Below are positions 11,876-23,572 of a stretch of 64,000 bases of DNA, piece by piece. This stretch comes from Perilla frutescens. Its lineage: Eukaryota > Streptophyta > Magnoliopsida > Lamiales > Lamiaceae. The first letter of the stretch is position 1. The number at the start of each line of letters is the position of its first letter. The stretch spans positions 73,677,380-73,741,379 of the forward strand of contig BRKX01000002.1 in NCBI GenBank assembly GCA_026008535.1, written 5' to 3'. The notes under the pieces were generated by a model, which was given only the letters and a program-made list of their open reading frames with translations, searched no databases and had not been told where the DNA came from. A program made the position numbers and the translations under genes.

Positions 11876-13502
11876 CTTAGAACCGGTAATTGTTCATTAG
11901 CGCCGGAAATATTTTATGAGAAATAATGAGAAATTTTAAAATTTAAAAGTGCTTATACATATTCTTACTATTAAAATATGTAATTCTAATTTAATAGAAC
12001 AATAGAGTTTAAAAAAAAACTCCAAACTTTGATCAAGATAGAATGAGATAAAAATGAGTGTGTTGTAGTTGGTGAATGTATATACACACTAATGTCACAT
12101 GTGTGAATAACTATTTGAACCGTATCATTTTTTGATGATCCATCAATTCTTGTTATTTATCAAAGTGCATGTGATTAATTTTTTTCTTAAAAAAAAAAAC
12201 CCACCCACTAAAAAAATAAACATCTTGAAAAGTACATGGTGAAAATGTGTGCAATTATTTCACCCATGCCAATTTGCAGGATTTCAATATATATTTGCTT
12301 TCATAATTTCGGTTTTCAGCATTTTCAATTCGATTTACAAGATGAATTGGTTTTTAAAAAAATGTAATGATTTTGTTATGATGAATGATTTAATGTTTAG
12401 AGTTATAAGTTTAGAAAATGGAAATATGTTTGTTTGATTATATTTTTGAATTTGAGTTTGTGGTTGAGATGAAAAGATAAATATTTGTGTGGTTATGATG
12501 AATTGATGAATATTTAAATAATGGGTCCCACTATAATGATATATATATATATATATATATATGATTGAATAGGCTATATAGAATTGAAAAAAGTGAAAAC
12601 TGGAATTGAAAATGAGTAAAATAAACGTGTTTTCGATGTCTTGAATAGTAAAAGTGGAAAATTTTCAAATTGAAAATGTAAACAAACAAGCCCTAAATGT
12701 CTACATTGGAGCAGCACGAAGACTAGAATATCTTCATACAAGCCATACTGATACAGTCATACATCCTTCTTGATGGATGCATATTTTCTCCACTTTCCAT
12801 TGCTCTGTTATGTTGAAATACTTGAGGAAACGCCGGACCACGACATCCTAATTAGGCACAAAAATTCTATAATGTGTGTGGACGACGTAGTGCATGCATC
12901 CATTAATTTTTAATATGTGGCACATCTATCCACGTTTCAAAAATAAATTGAGAAACAAATTTGGGCTCCATGTGCCTCTAGAGACTGCTTGGTGTAAATG
13001 AGATCTATTGATAGTGACAACTGATAATTAATAACTATTTTTGACTATCATTATCATTAATTTATAATATAACATTTTGATTGTAATAGTTTATTAATTA
13101 TTTATATAATTATTTGAAAAATATTATATTATAACATGATATAATTTGTAGATATGTGTAATCATGCAATTATATCTTTTAATGATTACCAACTTAATTT
13201 TTTTAGATTAAAAATAATAATTATCAGATATTAAAAAAAAAAACTGGACAAATAAAAAAAAATATTAATTTATTAATTAAAATATTAATCACCTATAAAA
13301 TATAAAGATGTAACAATTATATTAAAAATTCAAAATCTAGTTAATAACTATTTTTGACTATTGTTATGACTAAAAATAGTGAGAATTACAGGCCGTCCGA
13401 TCCATACTAAAGTAAGATTCTCACAGTTTTTTATTTATTTTTAGTTGGGAACTTGGGGTTGGGGGCAAGGCAAAAAGCTATGGTTTACTTGAATGAAGTA
13501 AT
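11876..13502. other. AT-rich intergenic stretch with a small kinase relic
   Basis: Mostly low-complexity AT-rich DNA with an (AT)n run near 12539-12562. At about 12693-12775 is a scrap resembling the K1 segment GAARGLEYLHTGH followed by remains of VIH; it is out of frame. No complete gene is seen. Confidence 0.45.
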
Positions 13503-14088
13503 AAAATTTAGGCCAAATATATACTTATGTCTCGAACTTTAACATTTTTTCTAAAAATGTCCTAAACTTCGAATAATACTAAAATATATTCTGGACTTTG
13601 ACATTTTTTCTAAAAATGTCTTAACCTTCAAATAATATAAAAAAATGTCCTGAACTTTCTATTTTTTTTTTGTAAAAATGTCTTGGAATTCAATTTCTAA
13701 CATCGAATTAATGACGAGGCATACAAGAGTCCAGCATGTCAAAATGAAATGGCACATATTGGAATTTAGAGAGGAATGAAGAGAAATCATTTATTTTTCA
13801 TTTTCCATTATGATTGAGAATATTGAAAGGAATGAAAAATAGTAATTTTTCTTTCAAATTGAATTGGTAACGAGAGATTTCATGGAATGAGAAGTTGCGA
13901 TTTTGGAGATAAAAAAGGATAATAATTTTGTCATTATTTATTTATTTATTTTTTAAAAATTGCAAATTACACATCATTTTTGGATAAAGATTTAAAGTTC
14001 AGTACATTTTCAGAAAAAATGTTAAAGTTCAGCACATATTTTAATATTATTTAAAATTCAGAACATAAATATATTTGGCCTAAAATTT
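13503..14088. mobile_element. Foldback MITE with GGCCAAATATAT ends
   Basis: The left arm reads GGCCAAATATATACTTATGT and the right arm is its imperfect complement ending ATATATTTGGCC. Both arms carry repeated CTTTAACATTTTTTCT-type segments. It is about 0.58 kb and non-coding. The superfamily is uncertain. Confidence 0.7.
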
Positions 14089-14745
14089 ATCAAGAAAAAC
14101 AAAACAAAACAAACGGTCAGTAAGGGTTTTGGCTGTTTGAATTGGACGCCGAAATTCCGGCCTACCATGAGCCAGTTCAGCAATTGGTGGTGTAGGCTTG
14201 AGATGGCGATCGTGGGCGACGTGGAGGAGCCGTCACTCAAGGCCGGTGGCGGCAGAACTAATGCGGAGCTTGTCGTTATACGCACGCCACGTCGTGCATG
14301 TTGCTATTGCAATTTCCGGCGACGGCGTGCGGCAATTCGTTGAGAGTATCGGCCGGAGCAAAGGTACGGTCGGGTGATTAGTTAAGGATTGAAGGCTAGG
14401 GTTTCAAGGCTTTGAATTTGGGTTAAAACCGTGTAAATCTGAAACTGCAATATGAGCTCTAGGGTTTTGAAATGCTTAAAATCGACCATTTTCTGAAAGT
14501 TACAGATAAGGACTTACAGCCTTATAACTTTAAATTTCAACCCCTAAAGTTTGTAGTAACTCTTTGAAACCCCTTTAAGTTGTTCTATATTGTTTTTGAG
14601 ACCCTAAGTTTTTTAAAAGTCGCCCATACCTTATATTTAAGTTTCATGGAGATCAACGAGACGACATCTTGTGAATTAAATATTAGAACAAAGGATGTCG
14701 ACTTTGATTTTATTCTACATTTTGGTATGAATTGGCAGGTAAACG
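14089..14745. other. Upstream region of RLK-B, no supported gene
   Basis: A 68-codon Arg-rich frame at 14137-14343 has no recognisable features. The segment near 14390 (GGCTAGGGTTTCAAGGC) resembles one near 30040. From about 14640 the DNA is similar to the 6700 region upstream of RLK-A. Confidence 0.35.
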
Positions 14746-14780
14746 TTGACTATGAAAGTCACCATTGATCATTCACCATT
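14746..14780 (+). promoter_or_regulatory. Conserved W-box palindrome upstream of RLK-B
   Basis: TTGACTATGAAAGTCA followed by CCATTGATCATTCACC; nearly identical to the block at 6780. It lies about 140 bp before the RLK-B start codon. Confidence 0.45.
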
Positions 14781-14915
14781 CAACGACAACTTGAGAACAA
14801 ATGCTGTCAACTCGATTTTATTCTACATTTTGTTCGATTGATCATTCATCATTCTATCCCAAAAATCCCTTTATCATTGATATGATTTTCAGCATAAAAC
14901 AAACCAAGCCGGAGC

Positions 14916-17900
14916 ATGAATCTGTGTCCAATTTCAGTTGCTTCGCTATTTCTCTGCTTCTTCATTACATTTTCATATTGTAATAATAATCAGGCCGACT
15001 TCACAGGTGATGTTTCCATAAACTGTGGCTCAAGTGGAGCATCTGCAGCCCGCAACGGCCGACAATGGCTTGGAGATGTGCGGTCGAAACTCTCTTCTTC
15101 GCTGCAAATTAATGGCAAATCAACCACCTCAATTGTCACCAATAAGTTGGCTTTGGATGATCCAGTTCCCCACGAGACGGCAAGAATCTCGCGTTCCCAG
15201 TTTTCCTATGCATTTCAAGTGGATCCAGGTCAGAAAATCATCCGCCTTCACTTTAATCCGTCTCCATATAAAGGTTTTAGAGAGTTGAAGGACTTCTTCA
15301 CTGTTCAATCCGGTCATTTTACCTTTCTGAGAAACTTCAGTGCTTCGTTTACTGCTAATGCTCTTGGTATGAATACTTTTGCCAAGGAATTCTGTGTAAA
15401 TATAAAACAAAATCAACAACTTACCATAACTTTCACCCCGGAAACTAGTCAATCACTAGATACATATGCTTTCATAAATGGCATTGAGATTCTAGTAGTG
15501 CCGGCTGCTCTTTCTTACTTTGATGGTGGAGATATTGGACTCCAAGCTGTTGGCGAGAAGTCTGCAGTTTATATTGATAATAACACTGCACTTGAGATGA
15601 TCCAACGAAGAAATATTAAACATGATCCTGTTTTGTCCAATGGAGATTCGGATACCATGTTTCCAAAGTGGGCAACTCAAGATGTAAACAAGAAGAAAAG
15701 TAGCACCTGGAATATACCGGTGGAGGTGGGATTCAGGTACTTGGTCAGGCTTCATTTCTCGGAGCTGGGTCTCAAGATTGCAGGAACTGGTGAGCTGATA
15801 TTTAAGGTCCTTATTAATGACATGATTGCTCAAACTAATAGTGATATATTGACAGCAAGCAATGGAAATTACTTTCTCTTGTTTAGGGACTACATTTTGA
15901 TGATGCCAGGGCTCAAAACTGATGGTAAACGTGATATCTCTATTTCCATCTTGTCACATGACGAACTCAGAGATGGACAAGGAGTTTGATAGAGTGAAGG
16001 TGATAACGAAGGGAAAACTGTGATAAATCAAATAAAAAAACTCTCCTCAAACGAGGCCCTACAGCGAGATGCTGTCCCAAAACAATAATCCTCAATAATC
16101 CTAAACCCTAACGTACTAACCCTATATAAATAACTTAAGAAGGCTCAAGGCCCGCGCAGGAACTAATGTCCAGGCCCAAAAACATCTAAAATCCAAAATA
16201 TAATATAATTAAAATAAAAGATATTAAATAGACTAATAATTCACGACTGCGCGTGCTCCACGTGTATAAACTCTCCAGGGCAAAGATGCCCTGCTATCAG
16301 AGTCCTTGCAGGATTTGAGATAGTTAAGTTGAGCAACCACGACAATAGTCTTGCCAGTCCAAATCCCCTGCCTCCACCTAAGGATTCACCGTCCAAAAGC
16401 ATCTCATTTCTGCTCTCCATTCTTGGTCATATAAATGCACCTTCAACTATTGCACTAACAATAATCATCCTGATAAATATCATTGTTTATAAGTTGCGAG
16501 ACATTTGGGAAGGTAGCAGCACTGGGGAAGAAATCAGGCCATCAGACAGAGCTCAACGACTCTTTCCCCAATTTTCACTAGCCGAGATGCAATTAGCGAC
16601 TAGGAATTTCAATGAGGGACTTGTTGTTGGAAAGGGTGGATTCGGTAAAGTCTATAAAGGCCTCATAAGGGGAAAAGATGTTGCTGTAAAGAGGTTAAAA
16701 TCAAACTCCAACCAAGGAGCGCGCGAGTTTTTAACGGAGATTGAGACACTTTCTGAGCTTCAACATATTAATCTCATCTCTCTTATCGGCTACTGCAAGG
16801 AGAATAGGGAAATGATTCTTGTTTATGAGTACATGCCCAATGGTACACTGGCCGACCATCTCTACAAAATTGCTAGGCGAAACAGAAGTTTCTCTTCTCT
16901 AACATGGATGCAGCGCCTCAGTATCTGTATAGAAGCTGGTCGAGGTCTAGACTATCTTCACACAGGTCACAGAATCATACACCACGATGTAAAGGCTTCA
17001 AACATCCTGCTGGATGAAAATTTTGGAGCTAAGGTCTCGGATTTTGGCTTGGCGAAGCGTGAAGACAGAAGCAGATTGCAGAGCCATGTTAGCACCAAGG
17101 TCAAGGGCACACTTGGGTACTTTGACCCCTATTATATGACGACCAAAAGATTAACAAAGAAAAGTGACACGTATGCCTTTGGTGTGGTGTTGTTCGAGGT
17201 ACTATGTGGGAGACCAGCAATAGATTCATGGGTTTTAGAAGAAGAGCGTGTTCTAATAATGTGGGTTCGTGACAAAATTAGTAAAGCAGAAGTAGAAGAT
17301 ATAGTAGATTCGAGTCTGAGACAGGAAATTTTACCAGACAGCTTGATGACATTTGTGGAGGTTGCAGAAAAGTGCTTACATGATGAACCGAAGAATCGAC
17401 CAACAATGTCCCATGTTGTCCTGCAACTAGAGTTTGCACTTGAGCAGCAGGTAAACAGAATTTTGGCTTTGCCAAATCAAATAGCTCCGGTTGCTAGTAA
17501 TGGAAGTCCATCAAACGAAGACATTATTGCACTGTCTGAAAGCGCTGAGCAATCAAGGAAGGCAGCCTCCACAGATACACAGAGCGTTATACTTTCTCCA
17601 ACTAAACAAACTAATTTAAATTACTCTCCAATCAATAGTAGTAAAGAGTTTAGAAAGCTGAAAAAGTGGAACCCGTTACGGTTTCTCTGCTGCACCTTTT
17701 GGTGTAGGCGCAGGGCAAAACTACCACTCAGAAAGGAATTCGCCTTAGCACCCGGTATATATACTCTCTCTTTCACGATAGATATTCTGATTTCAAACCC
17801 ATTATTAACTCTTTGAATTTTGCAGGACTTCACGAGGCAGACACAAATTTGCTGAAAATTGATGAGACCCAAGTTGCAGTTTCTGCCAACCAATACTTTG

Positions 17901-18847
17901 ATCTGTGTAGAAAATTCTCACTCCATGAGATCAAAAAAGCTACTGATGGCTTCAATGTCAATTATGTCATCAGCAGGGATGGATTCGGCAATGTGTACAA
18001 GGGACTGATCGATGACGGTGCCACCACCGTGGCAATTAAAAGATTTGAATCGTCATCCAACCAAGGGATCAATGAGTTCGGGAATGAAATTCAGATATTG
18101 TCAAGGCTGAAGCACCGTCACTTGGTCTCACTAATTGGCTATTGCGACGAGAAAGGGGAGATGATCATAGTCTTCACTTGCATGGTGAATGTGAACGGCA
18201 CTTTACGGGACCATCTCCATAATTCGAGGTATTCCCCCTTAACATGGAAGCAACGCCTCGAAATTTGCTTGGGTGCTGCCAAAGGATTAGACTATCTTCA
18301 CACCGGTGCTGAGCATGTCATCATCCACCGCGACGTCAAGACCAATAATATCCTATTGGATGATAAATGGGTGGCCAAGATGTACAATTTTGGCTCGTCG
18401 AAAGGCAACTTTGATTCAGATTGGGACCAAACACATTTCAGCTCACTCATCCAAGGCACCATTGGTTACCTGGATCCTGAATACTTCATGACAGGGCGGT
18501 TGACGGTCAAGTCCGACGTGTACTCATTTGGGGTGGTGTTGTTTGAAGTTAGAAGTGCAAGGTCACCAATAACTCAAAGTCAACAGAACTTGGCCGAGTG
18601 GGGTAAATCTTGTTTCAGTAAAGGGAAACTTGAAAAGATTATTGATTCTAATCTCAAGGGCCAGATTGCGCCTGAATGCTTAAACAAATTTGTCGAAACA
18701 GCCGTAGCATGCCTCAGCGAAAGGGGGATTGATCGGCCAACGATGAGGGATGTCATTGGGAGCCTGGAGTTTGCAATGAATCTCCAAAAAGACACCAGCA
18801 TAGATGAAGCCAAAGGTAACCTATCTGAACGACCTGCTGGAGTTTAA
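14916..18847 (+). pseudogene. RLK-B: tandem-kinase malectin receptor split by a solo-LTR-like insertion
   Basis: The ectodomain frame 14916-15986 is intact from signal peptide to about DGQGV. A 313-bp insertion then brings a stop at 15987. The receptor frame resumes at about 16302 with [12 protein letters not shown], a membrane helix and K1 ([22 protein letters not shown]). The K1 catalytic loop reads HHD instead of HRD. Exon 1 ends at 17754. The K2 exon 17826-18847 is joined in phase and is CrRLK1L-like: RDGFGNVYKG, VAIKR and HRDVK are present, but DFG is NFG, so it is probably catalytically weak or dead. Only the insertion breaks the coding frame, and I found no in-frame way to splice it out. 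A truncated secreted ectodomain could still be made from the 5' part. Confidence 0.8.
15987..16299. mobile_element. Probable solo LTR inside the RLK-B coding exon
   Basis: The insertion begins TGATAG and ends CTATCA, the TG...CA form of LTR termini. It is flanked by GAGTT on the left and GAGTC on the right, a near-perfect 5-bp target duplication; paralogues have GGAGTCCTTGC at this point. A TATA-like CCCTATATAAATA lies at about 16119. It is about 313 bp with no coding capacity, which fits a solo LTR left by recombination. Confidence 0.75.
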
Positions 18848-19719
18848 TATATTTCTATTATTACTATAATAAAACAGTTTTATCAATTTAGGACTTAAAA
18901 AGATAATTATCTATAAATTTAGGACGTGGAAGCCAACTACCAATCTAGTCCTGAAAGATAAACCAATTCCAAAAATCATGTATTTAGTTTTTTTAATGAT
19001 TTATTTTTTGAAATAAATATTTATTAAATTTTATAAAGGATTTTTCATTGATAATTAATATATAAATAATAGATAATCATAGTACTTTATTTTTGTAGTT
19101 ATTTTCAAATCTTGGATTGATAGATAAAAAATGGTTTAGCTATTATGTTTATGTTATAAACTTAATTAAGAGAAATAGTGTAATATAATATATTATATTT
19201 ATGAAAATTTAATAATAAATTAAGATTTACATTTATTTTTATAAAAAATATCTAAACAGTGTTGTGCCCTTACAATTCTTATTCCACGATTCCACATGAA
19301 CTAATTCATCAACAAGAAAAAAAATACAGACAAAATTACAAGTATATATTGGATATGGTTTGGATCCAAGGGGTGATATATCTAATGATTTCATCCGTTA
19401 GATAGTCTGACACAAGATTGTATGTTTTAAAAATAGAAAATATCACGTAGCTAAGTTAGAAATATTAAGGGGCTTACGAATGGAGGTAGAAAAAGATCAT
19501 TCTCAACCATTTTTTTTTCTAAGCATGTGTTTTAGAAGTCCATTCAATTATTACACTAAAGGGTCTCATATACGTTATATATTGTTCTTATACTTTTAAT
19601 AATCTGATCTAATCGTGTTTATCTGCCATTTTTCATCTTCTTTTTCGTCTTTTATTTTTATGACGAATTACATTTTTTAACTTATTCAATATGCTTAAAA
19701 TTTAATTTCTCCATATATA
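18848..19719. other. AT-rich spacer between RLK-B and the solo K2
   Basis: No gene is seen. There is no trace of a second ectodomain or K1 exon, so the following kinase exon was duplicated without the rest of its gene. Confidence 0.5.
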
Positions 19720-20733
19720 TTGATTGATGATGTAAAGATTTTTATTTTCCCCCTTTCAGTTGCTGCCAATCAATCCTTAGATCTATGCAGATACTTCTCT
19801 CTCCATGAGATCATAAAAGCTACTGACGGCTTCAATAATGATGTTATCATCAGCAGCGATGGATTCGGCAATGTGTACAAGGGGCTGATTGATGACGGCG
19901 CCACCACCGTGGCAATAAAAAAACTGGCCCCATCATCCAACCAAGGGGCCAAGGAGCTCGCAACTGAAATTGAGATGTTGTCAAGGCTGAGGCACCATCA
20001 CTTGGTATCACTAATCGGCTATTGCCATGGAATAGAGGAGAGGATCATAGTCTACGATTACATGGCACGCGGCTCTTTACGCGAACATCTCTACAATTCG
20101 GGGAATCCCCCCTTAACATGGAACCAACGCCTCAAAATTTGCTTGGGAGCCGCCAAAGGATTGGATTATCTTCACACCGGCACTGAGCATGTCATCATCC
20201 ACCGTGACGTCAATACCACCAATATCCTACTGGATGAGAAATGGGTGGCCAAGATGTACGATTTCGGCCTGTCAAAAGGCCTATGTGGTTCAGAAAGCGA
20301 CCAAACACATGTTAGCACACAAGTCAAAGGCACCTTTGGTTACCTGGATCCGGATTACTTTAGGACACTGCAGTTGACGGTCAAGTCCGACGTGTACTCA
20401 TTCGGGGTGGTGTTGTTTGAAGTTTTATGTGCAAGGCCAGTAATTATTCCAAGTCTACCAAGAAAGCAAGTAAACTTGTCCGAGTGGGGTATATCTTGTT
20501 TCAGGAGAGGGAAACTTGAAAAGGTTATTGATTCTAAACTCCAGGGCCAGATTGAACCCGGATGCTTGAACAAATTTGTCGAAACAGCCGTAGCATGCCT
20601 CAGCAACAGAGGGATTGATCGGCCAACGATGAGGGAGGTCATTGGGAGTCTGGAATCGGCAATGCAGCTCCAAGAAGCAGCAGGCTTAGATGAAGGTAAC
20701 CTATCTGAATTAGCCTGTGGAATTTATTTATAG
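19720..20733 (+). CDS. Solo K2: stand-alone CrRLK1L-type kinase
   Basis: This open frame of 337 residues is a close copy of the RLK-B K2 exon from about 19762 on. It has [37 protein letters not shown] and the RPTMREVIGSLE end of the kinase fold. DFG is intact, but the lysine of HRDVK is asparagine, which normally supports phosphate transfer. No signal peptide or membrane helix is present. The homology begins right after a CCCCTTTCAG acceptor-like sequence, so this is a copied exon; the first 15 residues are former intron. It may be a cytoplasmic kinase like an RLCK, an unexpressed exon copy, or a distant exon of another transcript. The RLK-B stop at 18847 argues against it being a third kinase of that gene. 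Confidence 0.6.
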   Translation: MIDDVKIFIFPLSVAANQSLDLCRYFSLHEIIKATDGFNNDVIISSDGFGNVYKGLIDDGATTVAIKKLAPSSNQGAKELATEIEMLSRLRHHHLVSLIGYCHGIEERIIVYDYMARGSLREHLYNSGNPPLTWNQRLKICLGAAKGLDYLHTGTEHVIIHRDVNTTNILLDEKWVAKMYDFGLSKGLCGSESDQTHVSTQVKGTFGYLDPDYFRTLQLTVKSDVYSFGVVLFEVLCARPVIIPSLPRKQVNLSEWGISCFRRGKLEKVIDSKLQGQIEPGCLNKFVETAVACLSNRGIDRPTMREVIGSLESAMQLQEAAGLDEGNLSELACGIYL

Positions 20734-21380
20734 TTAAAAAATATGCAATCAAAATATTAACGATGGCGGATATTGGCACAATCAAACTTTTGCAATACAT
20801 TATATACATGATAGAATATTTCAGAACTCCTAGCTTCATCAATATAACCTCTCCCTCTTTAATTAACAATCACCGCCGTCTCCTTTCAGCACCTACCCTG
20901 CCGTGGATGGCAGCGACAACGAGCCGTGTCAATCTGAAGGAATCAAAATATGAGCCTGGTTTGGAATCAAGGCGGACTCAGAAAGCAAAGCTGCTGCCAC
21001 TAAGCTCAGCGAAACAGAGTGATGATAGTTCCAGTTTCAGTTAGTTGTTCTTTGTTTCTTGCATAAGTCGCGTTTTTGATTTAGCGTTTTAGCGGTTACA
21101 TCATCCTAATTCCTACATGTATAAATACACCGACAGTGCTGAAACTGCTTGTAATTTTTCACAATATTACGTAATCAAACAAAATCTTGCCGCTTCTTCC
21201 TTTAAGTTTTCATGCAATTTGTTAGGAACTTCCAAGGTGCGAGTCCTATAAAAATGTAGTCATTTTCCTAGAAGAAAGGTCAAAGGCTGGGAAATGTTCA
21301 GATGACGTAGCAGCCATGAAATGATTGAAAACAACAAAGTACCACTAACTATTTTTTCCCTAATATTTTATAACATGAAG
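20734..21380. other. Region between solo K2 and RLK-C, promoter-like duplicate
   Basis: The part at about 21110-21315 is clearly similar to 29575-29790: both have ACATGTATAAATA (TATA-like), CAGTGCTGAAA, and a shared stretch ending GACGT(A/G)GCAGCCATGAAAT. This looks like the core promoter and leader of a duplicated receptor gene. The 93-codon frame at 20763-21044 is unrecognised. Confidence 0.45.
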
Positions 21381-21413
21381 TTGACGATGAAAGTCATCAT
21401 TATGTCATTCATT
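21381..21413 (+). promoter_or_regulatory. Conserved W-box block upstream of RLK-C
   Basis: TTGACGATGAAAGTCATCAT followed by TATGTCATTC. It is related to the blocks upstream of RLK-A, B and D. The second base after TTGAC differs, so the palindrome is slightly weaker. Confidence 0.4.
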
Positions 21414-21473
21414 TTTCTTTGCCAAATTCTCGTCACCTACTCACCTGTATGTTACATAACAAGCCGAAACACC

Positions 21474-22733
21474 ATGAATCTCTATCCAAATTCAATGGCC
21501 CTACTATTTGTCTACTTCCTCATTACATCCAGAATCGGCGTCACTACTAGTTTAACTCACTTCACAGGTGATGTTTCTATAAACTGTGGCTCAGATGTAG
21601 TTTCTGCAGTGCGCAATGGCCGACAATGGCTCGGAGACATGCAATCGAAGCTCTCTTCCTTGCTGCAAATAGATGGCAAATCAACCACCTCAACTGTCAC
21701 CAGTAAGTTCGCTTTGGATGATCCAGTTCCCCACAAGACGGCAAGAATCTCGCTTTCGCAATTCTCCTATGCATTTCAAGTGGATCCAGGTCAGAAAATA
21801 ATCCACCTTCACTTTAACCCATCTCCATATAAAGGTTTTAGAGGGTTCAAGGACTCATTCACTGTTCAATCTGGTGGATTTACCTTGCTTAGTAACTTCA
21901 GCGCTTCGCTTACCGCTGATGTTTTGGGAGTAAATACTTTTACAAAGGAATTCTGTCTGACCATACAAAGAAATCAACAACTCACCATAACTTTCACCCC
22001 TGAAACTAGTCAAATGCCACTAGATACATATGCTTTCATAAATGGGATTGAGATTATACTAGTTCCTCCTGCCCTTTCTTACTTTGGTGGTGCAGACATT
22101 GGACTCCATGTTGTGGGTGAGAAGTCTATGATCTATGTTGATAATAACACCGCACTTGAGATAATCCAACAACGGATTATTAAGCAGGATCCTGTTTTGT
22201 CTGATGGAGATTTGGATAGCATGTTCCCGAAGTGGGCAACTCAAGAAGTAGAGAAGAGTAGCACCTGGAATATACCAGTGGAGGTGGGATTCAAGTACTT
22301 GGTTAGGCTCCATTTCTCCGAGCTAGGAATCAAGGTTGCAGCAGCTGGCGAGCTGAGATTTAAGATCCTCATTAATGACATGGTTGCTCAAACTAATAGT
22401 GACTTACTGACTGTAAGGGATGGAAAGTATGTTCTCTTGTACAGGGACTACGTTGTAATGATGCGGGGGCTCAAAACGGATGGTAAGCGTAATATCTTGG
22501 TATCCATCCTGTCGTATGATGAACTCAGATATGGAAATGGAGTCCTTGCAGGATTTAAGATAGTTAAGTTGAGTAACCCCGACAACAGTCTGGCATGTCC
22601 AAATCCCGTGCCTCGACCTCAGGATTCACCATCCAAGAGCATTCGATATTTGCTGTCACAATATCTAATAGGGCGATTACAGAAAAGATCGGATCTTGGC
22701 CCCGAATATAAGGTGAGCTATCACAATATCTAA
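21474..22733 (+). CDS. RLK-C: malectin-like ectodomain without membrane anchor or kinase
   Basis: The start at 21474 aligns with the MNLxPxSMALLF start of RLK-D; an in-frame upstream ATG at 21321 would bury the signal peptide. The product is 419 residues. A signal peptide is followed by a complete malectin-like region ([51 protein letters not shown]). Homology to the paralogues stops at about 22656, just before the transmembrane helix, where a repeat sequence (CACAATATCTAATAGGG) is joined. About 20 unrelated residues and a stop follow. If expressed it should be secreted, and could bind the same ligand or wall component as the full receptors. It may equally be a truncated pseudogene. A Harbinger element lies 35 bp beyond the stop. 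Confidence 0.65.
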   Translation: MNLYPNSMALLFVYFLITSRIGVTTSLTHFTGDVSINCGSDVVSAVRNGRQWLGDMQSKLSSLLQIDGKSTTSTVTSKFALDDPVPHKTARISLSQFSYAFQVDPGQKIIHLHFNPSPYKGFRGFKDSFTVQSGGFTLLSNFSASLTADVLGVNTFTKEFCLTIQRNQQLTITFTPETSQMPLDTYAFINGIEIILVPPALSYFGGADIGLHVVGEKSMIYVDNNTALEIIQQRIIKQDPVLSDGDLDSMFPKWATQEVEKSSTWNIPVEVGFKYLVRLHFSELGIKVAAAGELRFKILINDMVAQTNSDLLTVRDGKYVLLYRDYVVMMRGLKTDGKRNILVSILSYDELRYGNGVLAGFKIVKLSNPDNSLACPNPVPRPQDSPSKSIRYLLSQYLIGRLQKRSDLGPEYKVSYHNI

Positions 22734-22767
22734 TAGGGCGATTACAGGTGTTTATTAGAGAGATTAA
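22656..22767. repeat. Left part of a duplicated repeat segment, split by the Harbinger insertion
   Basis: It contains CACAATATCTAATAGGGCG twice, at about 22657 and 22724. Together with 28942-29330 it matches 49255-49740 almost continuously. The split coincides exactly with the Harbinger element and its TAA duplication. Confidence 0.8.
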
Positions 22768-22799
22768 GGGGGGTGTATTGGATGTGGATTTCGTTGGAT

Positions 22800-22980
22800 T
22801 TCATTGGACTTTTAAAATCTGGGTGTATTCAATCCAGACTTTTAAAACTCCAACGAAATTCTGATGTATTCAATCCAGACTTTTAAAAGTCAAATGAAAT
22901 CCTGGTGTATTCAATCACGACTTTTAAAACTCCAACGAAATTTTGAGGTATTCAACAATCCACAGACTTTAAAAAGTCAT
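22800..22980. repeat. Subterminal direct repeats of the Harbinger element
   Basis: Three to four copies of a roughly 55-bp unit containing GTATTCAATCCAGACTTTTA and CTCCAACGAAATT. Arrays of this sort often bind transposase in DNA elements (family knowledge; not shown here). Confidence 0.7.
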
Positions 22981-23084
22981 TGACTTTGTTGGATTTTAGA
23001 TGGATTTCACGTGAAAATTATGAAGGATGAATTCCGACATCCAGACACGAGATTTTGATGGATTTAAAAAATCCGGCGAGCGTT

Positions 23085-23265
23085 GTAACCCAGCTGCCGG
23101 TGGGTACACAAAATTGGGAAACCCAGCGGTCACCTGAAGCCAGCGACCGCTGGCTTCACTGAGGATGACTCCCCAGCGGCCGCTGGGTTCCAGCCGCCGC
23201 GGGTTTAAGGCGGTGGCATCCCAGCGGCCGTTGGGTCGAGCGACCGCTGGGCCTGGCCCAATCTG
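23085..23265. repeat. GC-rich palindrome array, left
   Basis: Repeated CAGCGGCCGCTGGGT-like palindromes and variants (CAGCGACCGCTGG). Similar blocks lie at 26645-26740 and 28575-28720. Confidence 0.75.
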
Positions 23266-23572
23266 CTATAAATATTCGTGCACGCCCGCTTTTTGAACCA
23301 CAATTTTTTTTACGAACGGCGGCGGCGTTTTCAGCCATATCATTATTCCCGAGTGGCGGCTACTACAATCTGCGTCAGGTACTCTCGTGTATTTATTATT
23401 GATTAAATTTGTCTTCACTTTATGGCATGTAAGAATAAAATTTTGAATTTACTCTCTTTTGATTTTGATATAATTTGACTGATTATTGAATCATAGAAAA
23501 CTAGTATATATGGTGTTATTGTCAATGATATGATGATTAATAGTGTATACACAATACTATATTAGTATTATC

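Noticed and set aside
14137..14343. 68-codon Arg-rich ORF upstream of RLK-B
   Set aside because: No motif, unusual composition compared with genes here, and no splice context.
19720..20733. Solo K2 as a third kinase of RLK-B
   Set aside because: RLK-B K2 ends in a stop at 18847 and no donor was found that would skip it.
20763..21044. 93-codon + strand ORF after the solo K2
   Set aside because: Low similarity to anything I know; overlaps a promoter-like duplicate region.
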